NCBI GenBank assembly: GCA_030066905.1
Contig: JASJAR010000037.1
Span: forward strand, 1-39,096
Source of the DNA: Paracoccaceae bacterium
GTDB lineage: Bacteria; Pseudomonadota; Alphaproteobacteria; Rhodobacterales; Rhodobacteraceae
Direction of reading: 5' to 3'
Length of the DNA stretch: 39,096 nucleotides
In this document: piece after piece, positions 10,749 through 17,581 of the stretch
How positions within the stretch are numbered: position 1 is the first letter of the stretch
Layout of the letters: the number at the start of each line of letters is the position of its first letter
The notes under the pieces: generated by a model
Seen by the model: only the letters and a program-made list of their open reading frames with translations
What the model was told of the DNA's origin: nothing
Database searches by the model: none
Translations under genes and position numbers: made by a program

Positions 10749-11405
10749 TCAGATCCCCAGAAACGGCTGGGCGATCCGGGGAATCCAGCCCGAGAACTTC
10801 AATGGTGCGTCGGTGACCGCAAGACAGATGCAGTCCTCACCCTCGTCGGCGACCGGCGTATGGTCGAGGTCTTCCCCGGCGATCTCGATATCGCCGCGGG
10901 CAAAGCGGCCGTCAGCGTCGCTGAACGCGCCCTGCAGAACGAGGGTCGCCTCGAGCCCCTTGTGCCCGTGCTCGGGCAGTTTCGTGCCCGCGGGAATGTG
11001 AAGGAGACGGGCCGTGGCCTTACCGCCGGTATTGAGCACCGCATGGCGGACGCCGCCGCCCAGAGACCGCCATTTCACATCCGCAAGGTCGCCGCCAACG
11101 TAGTCCACAAGCGGCGCGGGAAAGGTCCGCGCCTCCCTCGCAACGGGCAGGCGAATGTCGTCTGCCCGCGAAGCGCCCGAGATCCGGGCCATGACGTCAC
11201 CAAGCGCCGAGGAGGCCATTGGGACGGCCGCATCTGCGTCCTCGATCAGCGACCCGCCCACGGCCTCGAAGCTGCCCAACCGGGCCCGGCATTCGTCGCA
11301 CATCGAGATATGGGTCGCGACGATGAGGTTAAACGCCTCGGGCAGGGTGCCGGCGGCATAGCCCATCAGGAGCGTGTCGTTGAGGTGGTGATTAATCGTT
11401 TCCAT
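10749..11405 (-). CDS. chrR: ChrR family zinc anti-sigma factor
   Basis: 218 residues. The N-terminal zinc-binding anti-sigma domain has H6/H7, H32, C36 and C39 (THISMCDEC), matching the His/His-x3-Cys-x2-Cys ligand set of ChrR. The C-terminal cupin domain has H146, H148, E152 and H182, each offset by five residues from the zinc ligands I recall for R. sphaeroides ChrR (H141, H143, E147, H177). In Rhodobacter, ChrR holds RpoE inactive in the cytoplasm and releases it when singlet oxygen is present; the cupin domain is needed for that response. The gene starts 3 bases after the rpoE stop, so the two are cotranscribed. Retention of both ligand sets suggests a fully working sensor. Confidence 0.95.
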   Translation of the reverse strand: METINHHLNDTLLMGYAAGTLPEAFNLIVATHISMCDECRARLGSFEAVGGSLIEDADAAVPMASSALGDVMARISGASRADDIRLPVAREARTFPAPLVDYVGGDLADVKWRSLGGGVRHAVLNTGGKATARLLHIPAGTKLPEHGHKGLEATLVLQGAFSDADGRFARGDIEIAGEDLDHTPVADEGEDCICLAVTDAPLKFSGWIPRIAQPFLGI

Positions 11406-11408
11406 CGG

Positions 11409-11981
11409 TCATCTCATTGCGTGCCGCAGGCGCTCCAGCGCCAGCCGGATGCGGGATTTGATCGTGCCCAGGGGAAGCCCGGTGTCTGCGGCGATTTCGC
11501 TGTGACTGAGGTCGCCGAAATAGGCCTTCTCGATAAGCTCGCGTTGTTTCTCGGGCAGCGATTTCAGCGCCCTGCCGAGGAGTTCGCTTTCCTGTTGCAG
11601 CGACAGAATGTCGGCCTGGTCTGGCTCTGCCTCGGGGCCCCAAGGCAAATCCTCGGGCTCAGGCCGGCGCTCCTTGCGGAGTGCGTCGATCCGCCGGTTC
11701 CGGGCGATCGTAAACACCCATGTGGCCACGCTGGCACGCGCCGGATCGAACATATGAGCCTTGTTCCACAGCGTCACCATAACGTCCTGCGCACAATCCT
11801 CGGCAAGGGAGTCGCTCGCTCCCGATTTCATCAAGAACGCTTTGACCCGGGGGGCAAAGTGCTCAAACACTTCCGCGAATGCAGCCTGGTCACGCTCCGC
11901 AGCAATCCTGCGCATGTGCAGCACCCATTCGGTTTTGCCGCTGCCGTCCTTCGCCCGACTGTCGCTTCTTTCAGACTGCAT
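11409..11981 (-). CDS. rpoE: ECF sigma factor RpoE (ChrR partner, ECF11-type)
   Basis: 190 residues. The sigma-2 region (about 30-100) includes DVMVTLWNKAHMFDP and the -10 recognition helix TWVFTIARNRRIDALRK. The sigma-4 region (about 130-188) includes the helix-turn-helix HSEIAADTGLPLGTIKSRI. I chose the start at 11981, preceded by GCGAGGA; the frame remains open for 62 more codons upstream but those read as non-coding and would cover the promoter. With the adjacent chrR this is the singlet-oxygen and organic-peroxide response sigma factor of Rhodobacterales. It probably drives its own operon, the divergent lipid operon and a fasciclin gene at 34478, based on matching sites described separately. 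Confidence 0.96.
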   Translation of the reverse strand: MQSERSDSRAKDGSGKTEWVLHMRRIAAERDQAAFAEVFEHFAPRVKAFLMKSGASDSLAEDCAQDVMVTLWNKAHMFDPARASVATWVFTIARNRRIDALRKERRPEPEDLPWGPEAEPDQADILSLQQESELLGRALKSLPEKQRELIEKAYFGDLSHSEIAADTGLPLGTIKSRIRLALERLRHAMR

Positions 11982-12066
11982 CTTTGGTCCTCGCGGCGCT
12001 CTTAGCGCAGCAAGCACGGGGGGTGCACCCGAAATTTCGACGGCCTGGCCGGTCAGTGACATATCC

Positions 12067-12096
12067 CATGTACGCGGGCGTAACGAATCTGGATCA
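12067..12096 (-). promoter_or_regulatory. Candidate RpoE-dependent promoter of rpoE-chrR
   Basis: Reading on the minus strand, TGATCC (12096-12091) is followed by exactly 18 bases and then TACATG (12072-12067). As I recall, the R. sphaeroides RpoE consensus is TGATCC-N18-TA-rich. The predicted transcription start, near 12060, would give a leader of about 80 bases before the rpoE start codon. Autoregulation of rpoE-chrR is known in Rhodobacter. Identified by eye, with a perfect -35 and a partial -10 match. Confidence 0.7.
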
Positions 12097-12120
12097 CGAA
12101 AGGTGCAAGAAATCGCAATG

Positions 12121-12150
12121 TAATCCGTGTCAGCCTCTGCGCCGTATGTT
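12121..12150 (+). promoter_or_regulatory. Candidate RpoE-dependent promoter of the FAD oxidoreductase-DUF1365-MFS-DUF3833-SDR operon
   Basis: TAATCC (12121-12126), an 18-base spacer, then TATGTT (12145-12150). It has one mismatch from TGATCC in the -35 element and the same spacing as the rpoE site, which faces the other way 24 bases to the left. The predicted start near 12157 leaves a leader of about 25 bases with a GGAGAG ribosome binding site before ATG 12182. The orthologous operon is an RpoE target in R. sphaeroides. Confidence 0.62.
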
Positions 12151-12181
12151 CTGCGACGACAAGGCAATCCCGGAGAGATTT

Positions 12182-13480
12182 ATGCCCTATGAAGTAAGGC
12201 GCAGCGCGCCCAGGCGCGTGGCCGTCATCGGCGGCGGCATCTCTGGGATGGGGGCGGCGCATTTTCTCGTCGACACCGACCGGGTGGTGCTCTTCGAGGC
12301 TGCGCCGCGTCTTGGGGGCCATGCCCGCACGGTGATTGCCGGGAAGAACGCCGATCAGCCCGTCGATACCGGCTTCATCGTCTTCAACCATGCGACCTAT
12401 CCCGAACTCCTGAAGATGTTCGACCGGCTCGGCGTGCCGACCGCGAAGTCGGATATGGGCTTTGGCGCCTCGATCCGGGGCGGCTGGCTTGAATACGGGC
12501 TGCGGGGGATGCCGGCGATCTTCGCCCAGAAGAAAAACCTCGCCGACCCGCGCTACTGGCGGATGCTGCGCGACATCATGACCTTCAATCGCGAAGCCCT
12601 TGCGGCGGCCGACCGGCCGGACATGACAATCGGCGATCTCATCGCCAAGCTCGGCCTCGGCGCCTGGTTCCGCGACTACTACCTCACGCCGTTTTCCGGG
12701 GCGATCTGGTCCACGCCGACCGAGAAGATTCTCGACTTTCCGGCCAAGGCGATGGTGCAGTTTTTCGAGAACCACTCGCTTCTGAGCTATTCCGACGACC
12801 ACCAGTGGTACACGGTCAAAGGCGGCTCCGTCGAGTATGTCAGTAGGTTGACGGCATCCCTAGAAGCGCGTGGGGCCGATATTCGCACTGGCGCCTCGGT
12901 GCAGGCGGTCCGCCGCACTGTGACCGGGGTCGAGGTGCGCGTCGCGGGTGCCGAATGGGAGTCGTTCGACGATGTCGTGTTCGCGACCCATTCGGATCAG
13001 ACGCTCGCGATGCTGTCGGATGCCACCGGCGTCGAGCGTACGGCGCTTTCGGCGGTGACGTACCAGCCGAACCGGGCGGTGCTCCATGCCGACGAGCGGA
13101 TGATGCCCAAGCGCAAGGCCTGCTGGTCGTCGTGGAACTACACCGAGCCGAAGGAGAAGACGACCGACCGCATCGGGCTCACCTATTGGATGAACTCCCT
13201 CCAGCCGATCCCGAAATCCGACCCGCTCTTCGTCACCCTCAACGCCACCCAGCCGATCCGCGAGGAACTGATCTACGACGAGGTGACCTTCGCCCATCCG
13301 CTCTACGACCTCGGTGCGTTGGCCGCCCAGGAGACGATCCGGGCGATCAACGGCTCGCTCAACACCTGGTTCTGCGGCGCCTGGATGCGCAACGGGTTCC
13401 ATGAGGACGGGCTGCGGAGCGCGCTCGATGTGGCCGAGGCCATGGCGATGCGGACCGAGATGGCCATCGCGGCGGAATGA
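12182..13480 (+). CDS. FAD-dependent oxidoreductase (amine oxidase-like), RpoE regulon, linked to furan fatty acid synthesis
   Basis: 432 residues. The N-terminus is a dinucleotide-binding fold: VAVIGGGISGMGAAHFL with GGGISG at 17-22 and an acidic residue (E39) at the end of the second strand, followed by the RLGGHA motif of amine oxidase/phytoene desaturase-like flavoproteins. It is the first gene of a five-gene operon with four-base overlaps, divergent from rpoE-chrR. The position and family match R. sphaeroides RSP_1091, which I recall as being needed to make methylated furan fatty acids, membrane lipids that scavenge singlet oxygen; a role as an acyl-chain desaturase/oxidase is inferred from that. 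ATG 12182 is chosen for its GGAGAG site; longer upstream frames run through the promoter. Locally annotated alternatives would be NAD/FAD-binding protein or protoporphyrinogen oxidase-like. Confidence 0.9.
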   Translation: MPYEVRRSAPRRVAVIGGGISGMGAAHFLVDTDRVVLFEAAPRLGGHARTVIAGKNADQPVDTGFIVFNHATYPELLKMFDRLGVPTAKSDMGFGASIRGGWLEYGLRGMPAIFAQKKNLADPRYWRMLRDIMTFNREALAAADRPDMTIGDLIAKLGLGAWFRDYYLTPFSGAIWSTPTEKILDFPAKAMVQFFENHSLLSYSDDHQWYTVKGGSVEYVSRLTASLEARGADIRTGASVQAVRRTVTGVEVRVAGAEWESFDDVVFATHSDQTLAMLSDATGVERTALSAVTYQPNRAVLHADERMMPKRKACWSSWNYTEPKEKTTDRIGLTYWMNSLQPIPKSDPLFVTLNATQPIREELIYDEVTFAHPLYDLGALAAQETIRAINGSLNTWFCGAWMRNGFHEDGLRSALDVAEAMAMRTEMAIAAE

Positions 13481-14238
13481 CGAACCGGCTCGAACATATC
13501 CGGGGCGAGACGACCCATGCCCGAACGGGCGGCATCGAAAACGCCTTCCGCTATGGTATCGACTACGTGCTGCTCGATGCCGAGGCGCCTTTGCGCGCAC
13601 CCCGGCTCTTCGGGCGCAATCGCGGCGCCGTCATTGCCCTCGACGACCGCGACCATGGCGGCCACCCGGGGGCCGGGCGCGGGCCGGAATGGGTCCGCGA
13701 TGTTCTGGCCGCGCACCAGATCGGCCATCTGGCCCACCGGATCGAACTCCTGGCCCAACCGAAGGTGCTGGGGCATATATTCAATCCCGTGTCGTTCTGG
13801 CTCATCCGCGATGAGGCGGGCGACCTTCGGGCCGTGATCGCGGAGGTGACGAATACCTTCGGCGACCGTCATTCCTATCTCTGCCGCGCGCCGGGGAATG
13901 CGCCGATCACCCCCGCCGACATCATCGAGGCCGAAAAGATCTTCCACGTCTCGCCCTTCCAGCCCATCGCGGGCGGTTATGTCTTCCGGTTCAACATCGC
14001 CGCCGACCGCATCGCGATCCGCATTGAGTTGAGCGGTGCCGAAAGCGGCGTCGTGGCCACCCTGACCGGTGACCGGCGGCCAGCGACCGCTTCTTCGCTT
14101 CTGGGCGCGATGCTCCGGCGCCCCTTCGGCTCGCGGCGCGTGCTGGCCTTGATCCATTGGCAGGCGCTCAAGCTCTGGTGGAAAGGTGCGCGCTACAGGG
14201 CGCGGCCCGATCCTCCCGTCGAGGAGGTGTCGACGTGA
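13477..14238 (+). CDS. DUF1365 family protein
   Basis: 253 residues, starting inside the stop codon of the FAD oxidoreductase gene (ATGA). DUF1365 features are present: the N-terminal THARTGG...NAFRYGIDYVLLD pattern, FNPVSFWLI and a C-terminal HWQALKLWWKGARY helix. DUF1365 proteins commonly sit next to amine-oxidase-like flavoproteins and cyclopropane-fatty-acid-synthase-like methyltransferases, so a role in acyl-chain modification is inferred; the biochemical activity is not established. It is the counterpart of R. sphaeroides RSP_1090 by position. No signal peptide or membrane segment is evident. A cfa-like methyltransferase that often accompanies this pair is absent here and would have to be encoded elsewhere. 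Confidence 0.9.
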   Translation: MTNRLEHIRGETTHARTGGIENAFRYGIDYVLLDAEAPLRAPRLFGRNRGAVIALDDRDHGGHPGAGRGPEWVRDVLAAHQIGHLAHRIELLAQPKVLGHIFNPVSFWLIRDEAGDLRAVIAEVTNTFGDRHSYLCRAPGNAPITPADIIEAEKIFHVSPFQPIAGGYVFRFNIAADRIAIRIELSGAESGVVATLTGDRRPATASSLLGAMLRRPFGSRRVLALIHWQALKLWWKGARYRARPDPPVEEVST

Positions 14239-15494
14239 CCGACGCGACGATGGACCATGCCCGCGCCGGCGACCGGCTGCCGGCCTATGCGCTCTTCGGC
14301 GCGACCCTCGCGGCGGCGGGGCTGCCGATCTATATCCACGCGCCGAAGTTCTACGTCGACGAATATGGGGTTTCGCTAGCGGCCCTTGGGGCCGTGCTCT
14401 TCGGGTTGCGTCTTCTCGATGTGGTGCAGGACCCCGTACTCGGCTGGCTCTCCGAACGCAGCCGGGCGCAGCGGGGGGGCGCGGTCGCCGTCGCTCTCGC
14501 CGTACTGGCGCTCTCGATGATCGGTCTTTTCGCCGTCACCCCGCCTGTTGCCCCGCTTCTCTGGTTCGGTCTGACGCTGACGGGCCTGTTCTCTTCCTTC
14601 AGCTTTTTGACCATCACCTTCTACGCCGAAGGTGTGGAGAAGGCCGGCCGAATCGAGGGTGGCCATGTGCGGCTGGCGGCCTGGCGCGAGACCGGAGCGC
14701 TTCTCGGCGTATCGCTTGCCGCCATGGCGCCGACCGTTCTGGCGTTCGTCTGGGGCGCGCCGTTCGCGGCATTTGCGGCGGCCTTTGCCGGGCTCGTCCT
14801 CGTCGCCGGTTTTGCGATGCGTCCCGAATGGGGCATGTCCCGCCGTACCGATCCTGGCCCCGGCATCGGCACCGTCCTGGCCGACCCGGTCGCGCGACGG
14901 CTCCTCCTTCTGGCTTTGGTGAATGCGACCCCTGTTGCCGTGTCCTCGACGCTGTTTCTCTTCTTTGTCGAATCGCGGCTCGAAGCGCCGGGCTGGGAAG
15001 GCCCCCTCCTTCTTCTGTTCTTTCTCGCGGCTGCCGGCTCGGCGCCGCTCTGGGCGATCGCCGCCCGTCGGGTGGGCTCCCGCCGCGCCCTGCTGTCGGC
15101 GATGGGGCTTGCCATCGTGACCTTCGGTTTCGCGCTCGCGCTCGGCCCCGGCGACACCTGGCCCTTCGCCCTGATCTGCCTTGCTTCGGGGGCGGCGCTC
15201 GGGGCCGACATGACGCTGCTGCCGGCGATGTTTTCGCGTCGGATGGCGCGAATTGCCCCGGATGCGGGGCAGGCCTTCGGGCTCTGGAACTTCGTGACCA
15301 AATTCACTCTGGCCTTCGCGGCCGTAACCCTTCTGCCGATCCTCGATGCGGTGGGGTTTCAATCCGGCTCTGCGGCATCCTCCGACGCCGCGCTCCGGAC
15401 GCTCACCCTTCTCTACGCAGGCGTGCCCTGTGCCCTGAAACTCATCGCGATTGCCCTACTTGCAACGCTCAACATGGACGACGCTGACCAATGA
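14235..15494 (+). CDS. MFS/GPH-type sugar:cation symporter-like membrane protein
   Basis: 419 residues with about 12 hydrophobic segments. The loop after the second helix reads DVVQDPVLGWLSERSR, matching the Dxx-DPxxGxxxDR pattern of the MelB/GPH branch (MFS_2). I chose the GTG start at 14235, which overlaps the previous stop (GTGA) and has GAGGAGG seven bases upstream; ATG 14250 is the alternative. In R. sphaeroides the corresponding gene lies in the RpoE-regulated operon. The substrate is unknown; within an acyl-lipid operon, a lipid or lipid-head-group cargo is possible, because some GPH members (MFSD2A, LplT-like transporters) move lysophospholipids. That is inference from family and context only. 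Confidence 0.86.
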   Translation: MTDATMDHARAGDRLPAYALFGATLAAAGLPIYIHAPKFYVDEYGVSLAALGAVLFGLRLLDVVQDPVLGWLSERSRAQRGGAVAVALAVLALSMIGLFAVTPPVAPLLWFGLTLTGLFSSFSFLTITFYAEGVEKAGRIEGGHVRLAAWRETGALLGVSLAAMAPTVLAFVWGAPFAAFAAAFAGLVLVAGFAMRPEWGMSRRTDPGPGIGTVLADPVARRLLLLALVNATPVAVSSTLFLFFVESRLEAPGWEGPLLLLFFLAAAGSAPLWAIAARRVGSRRALLSAMGLAIVTFGFALALGPGDTWPFALICLASGAALGADMTLLPAMFSRRMARIAPDAGQAFGLWNFVTKFTLAFAAVTLLPILDAVGFQSGSAASSDAALRTLTLLYAGVPCALKLIAIALLATLNMDDADQ

Positions 15495-16060
15495 TGACCC
15501 TGACCTCCTTCCTGCTCGGCGCGGCGGCGATGCTCGCCGCCGTCTGGGCCCGTACGCGGTTCCTGAGCTTCCGCGCCCAGCGGCCCGAAGAACTGGCCGA
15601 AACCGGACCTGTTTTCGACATCCGCCGCCACCTCAATGGCCCCATCGTCTGCGAAGGCGTGATCTACGGTCCCACGGGCCGGGTCTCGTCCCGCTTCGTG
15701 GCCGATTTCGAGGCCCGCTGGGACGGCAACAAGGGTGTGATGACCGAGCATTTCCGCTACGACGACGGCTCGACTCAGGACCGTGAATGGCGCCTTTCGG
15801 TGGGCAACGACGGCGCGATCCGCGCCGAGGCGGACGATCTTGTGGGCGCCGGCACGGGCACGCAATCGGGCTGCGGGATGCTCCTGAACTACCAGATCCG
15901 CTTGCCCGAGAGCTCCGGCGGCCATGTGCTCGACACCACCGACTGGATGTATCTCGTCGAGAGCGGGACGATCGTGAACCGCAGCCAGTTCCGCAAATTC
16001 GGGGTCACCGTGGCCGAAATCATTGCCACGCTGCGGCCGAAGGAACCGGCAGCAGCCTGA
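15491..16060 (+). CDS. DUF3833 family protein
   Basis: 189 residues beginning at overlapping start codons (ATGATG at 15491) inside the stop of the transporter gene. A hydrophobic N-terminus (TSFLLGAAAMLAAVWA) reads as a signal anchor; no lipobox is present. The remainder contains the DUF3833 features LNGPIVCEGVIYGPTGRVSSRF and LNYQIRLP, with a predicted beta-barrel-like alternation resembling lipocalin folds. DUF3833 proteins recur in the ChrR-RpoE lipid operon of Rhodobacterales. A lipid-binding role at the membrane surface is plausible from context; no catalytic residues can be identified. Confidence 0.85.
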   Translation: MMTLTSFLLGAAAMLAAVWARTRFLSFRAQRPEELAETGPVFDIRRHLNGPIVCEGVIYGPTGRVSSRFVADFEARWDGNKGVMTEHFRYDDGSTQDREWRLSVGNDGAIRAEADDLVGAGTGTQSGCGMLLNYQIRLPESSGGHVLDTTDWMYLVESGTIVNRSQFRKFGVTVAEIIATLRPKEPAAA

Positions 16061-16791
16061 TGCGCACCTGGACGGGAAAGAAGTACTGGCTCGTCGGCGC
16101 GTCCGAGGGGCTCGGTCAGGCGGTGGCCGAGGTCATGTCCCGGGCCGGTACCGAGCTTGTGCTGAGCGCGCGCAGCCAGGACCGGCTCGAGGAGGTCGCC
16201 GCGGCGCTGCCGGGCAAAGCCACGGCAGTGGCCATGGACATCGCCGATACCGAAAGCGTCGAGGCAGCGGTCGGCGAGGTGGGGCCGGTCGACGGGATCG
16301 TTTGTCTCGCCAGCGTCTACTGGCCGCAGCCGGCGACCGCGCTCGATCCGGGGCAGGTCGAGGCGATGTGCGACATAAACTTCACGGGCATGGCGCGGGT
16401 GCTGTCCCGGGTCCTGCCCGGCATGGTCGAGCGCGACGCAGGCCATGTGGTCATCACCGGATCGCTGTCGGGCTATCGCGGCCTTCCGGGGTCGATTGGC
16501 TATGCTGCGTCGAAGGCCGGCACGATGGTCCTGGCCGAGGGGCTCCACTGCGACCTTCGCCGGACGGGCGTCGATGTCCAACTCATCAACCCGGGCTATA
16601 TCCGGACCCGCCAGACCGACAAGAACGCGTTCACGATGCCGTTCATCATGGAGCCCGAAGAAGCCGCGCGGCGGTTCTTCGACCATATGAACAGCGACAA
16701 GTTCCAGAAAAGCTTCCCGGGGCTCTTCAGCCTCCTGTTCCGGGGCGGCAACTTCCTTCCCGACTGGCTCTACTACCGCATCTGGGGCTGA
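16060..16791 (+). CDS. Short-chain dehydrogenase/reductase (SDR), last gene of the RpoE-linked lipid operon
   Basis: 243 residues with a classical SDR fold. The cofactor loop reads VGASEGLG (12-19), and the catalytic set is S135, Y148 and K152 in ITGSLSG and GYAASKAG. It should catalyse NAD(P)(H)-dependent oxidation or reduction of a hydroxyl/carbonyl. The start codon overlaps the DUF3833 stop by one base (TGATG), and the gene closes the five-gene set divergent from rpoE. The substrate is unknown; in this operon an oxidised acyl chain or lipid aldehyde is a reasonable guess. The C-terminal SLLFRGGNFLPDWLYYRIWG is hydrophobic and may be a membrane-associating helix, as in lipid-acting SDRs. 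Confidence 0.92.
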   Translation: MRTWTGKKYWLVGASEGLGQAVAEVMSRAGTELVLSARSQDRLEEVAAALPGKATAVAMDIADTESVEAAVGEVGPVDGIVCLASVYWPQPATALDPGQVEAMCDINFTGMARVLSRVLPGMVERDAGHVVITGSLSGYRGLPGSIGYAASKAGTMVLAEGLHCDLRRTGVDVQLINPGYIRTRQTDKNAFTMPFIMEPEEAARRFFDHMNSDKFQKSFPGLFSLLFRGGNFLPDWLYYRIWG

Positions 16792-16852
16792 ACCGCCCCT
16801 TGCCCCTCGGCGTTCGCGGCGTCACAGTCGGGAGAAAAGGAAGGGCGCACCC

Positions 16853-17167
16853 ATGCTCGACATCTCCACCGGCAAGATCGTGCGGGTCATCATGCTGAGC
16901 CGCGAAAAAGGGCCTGACGACCGGCACCTGCACGACTATATCGGCGGGCTCAACGACGACGAGAAAGTGAGCCTCGTGGCGCTGATGTGGGTGGGTCGCG
17001 GGACCTACGAGGCCGACGAGCTCGAAGAGGCCAAGGCCCAGGCGGCAGCCGAAGCAACGGCGCCCACGGAGGAATACCTCATGGGTATCCCCGCCCTGGC
17101 GGAGTATCTCGAAGACGGGATGGATGCGTTGGGCATCGACGTCGCGGATGCCGAAGACCACATGTGA
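16853..17167 (+). CDS. DUF3775 family small protein
   Basis: 104 residues, acidic, no membrane segment. The block HDYIGGLNDDEKVSLVALMWVGRGTY fits DUF3775, a family of unknown function widespread in alphaproteobacteria. A GGAAGG ribosome binding site lies 10 bases before ATG 16853. The gene stands 61 bases after the SDR gene with no clear terminator, so it may be the tail of that operon or independent. The region after it (17168-17581) is non-coding and repeat-rich. No function is assigned. Confidence 0.85.
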   Translation: MLDISTGKIVRVIMLSREKGPDDRHLHDYIGGLNDDEKVSLVALMWVGRGTYEADELEEAKAQAAAEATAPTEEYLMGIPALAEYLEDGMDALGIDVADAEDHM

Positions 17168-17268
17168 GCGCGGGCTGGCCGGTGCTGCCATGCGGCGAAG
17201 ATGCCGCGGGTGGTCTTGGTCGTGATCGGGCGTTGCGCGTGCGCAGGGAACTCCTCTGGCAAAACACG

Positions 17269-17287
17269 CCCCGGACCTGATCCGGGG
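17269..17287. repeat. Palindrome, 7-bp stem, REP-like
   Basis: CCCCGGA, loop CCTGA, TCCGGGG: perfect 7-base inverted repeat. This type (CCGGACCTGATCCGG) is a common dispersed intergenic palindrome in Rhodobacterales and other alphaproteobacteria. Confidence 0.65.
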
Positions 17288-17320
17288 CCCCGATCCCCGG
17301 GGCGCGCATCGTTGATCGGG

Positions 17321-17341
17321 GTCCCGGGTCGAGCCCGGGAC
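17321..17341. repeat. Palindrome, 8-bp stem, REP-like (copy A)
   Basis: GTCCCGGG, loop TCGAG, CCCGGGAC: perfect 8-base inverted repeat. Its reverse complement matches the element at 27343-27363 except in the 3' arm, where CCCGGGAC reads CCCCGGAC (two adjacent base differences). Confidence 0.7.
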
Positions 17342-17456
17342 GGGACGGTCTTGAGATCGGCGCCCCGCGACCAACGTCGGCCGCTGCCCAGCACCCTCCG
17401 CGGCTTCAACGGAACGTCATTCCCGTCTCGAGGTAACCCGGGCACGGTTTCGCCGC

Positions 17457-17480
17457 CCGGGACCCGCGTGCGGATCCCGG
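17457..17480. repeat. Imperfect palindrome upstream of fdhA
   Basis: Outer arms CCGGGA and TCCCGG enclose an inner pair CGC/GCG, giving a bulged hairpin of 24 bases. It has the same G/C-rich character as its two neighbours and lies about 100 bases before the fdhA start. Confidence 0.55.
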
Positions 17481-17581
17481 TTCCAGCCGCAGCCTGTCGC
17501 AAAACCAAACCCTTGCGTCGCGGGTCGGTCTTCCGCCCTCGCCGCGATCTGCGATAGGGTCGCGCCGAAGGGAGCCCGCCC

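Larger units (their letters stand above)
17168..17581 (+). other. Non-coding gap of 414 bases with palindromic elements upstream of fdhA
   Basis: No convincing coding sequence is seen. The gap contains three G/C-rich palindromes listed separately (17269-17287, 17321-17341, 17457-17480). The last ~30 bases before the formate dehydrogenase start contain AAGGGAGCCCGCCC, a possible ribosome binding site. No clear sigma-70 promoter was recognised. Confidence 0.6.

Noticed and set aside
10860..12005. Plus-strand open frame of 381 codons opposite chrR and rpoE
   Set aside because: Antisense to two proteins with clear functional residues; no family features.
17279..17308. TGATCC inside the palindrome near fdhA as a promoter
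   Set aside because: The hexamer is part of an inverted repeat and is followed at 18 bases by GCGCGC, with no TA-containing -10.
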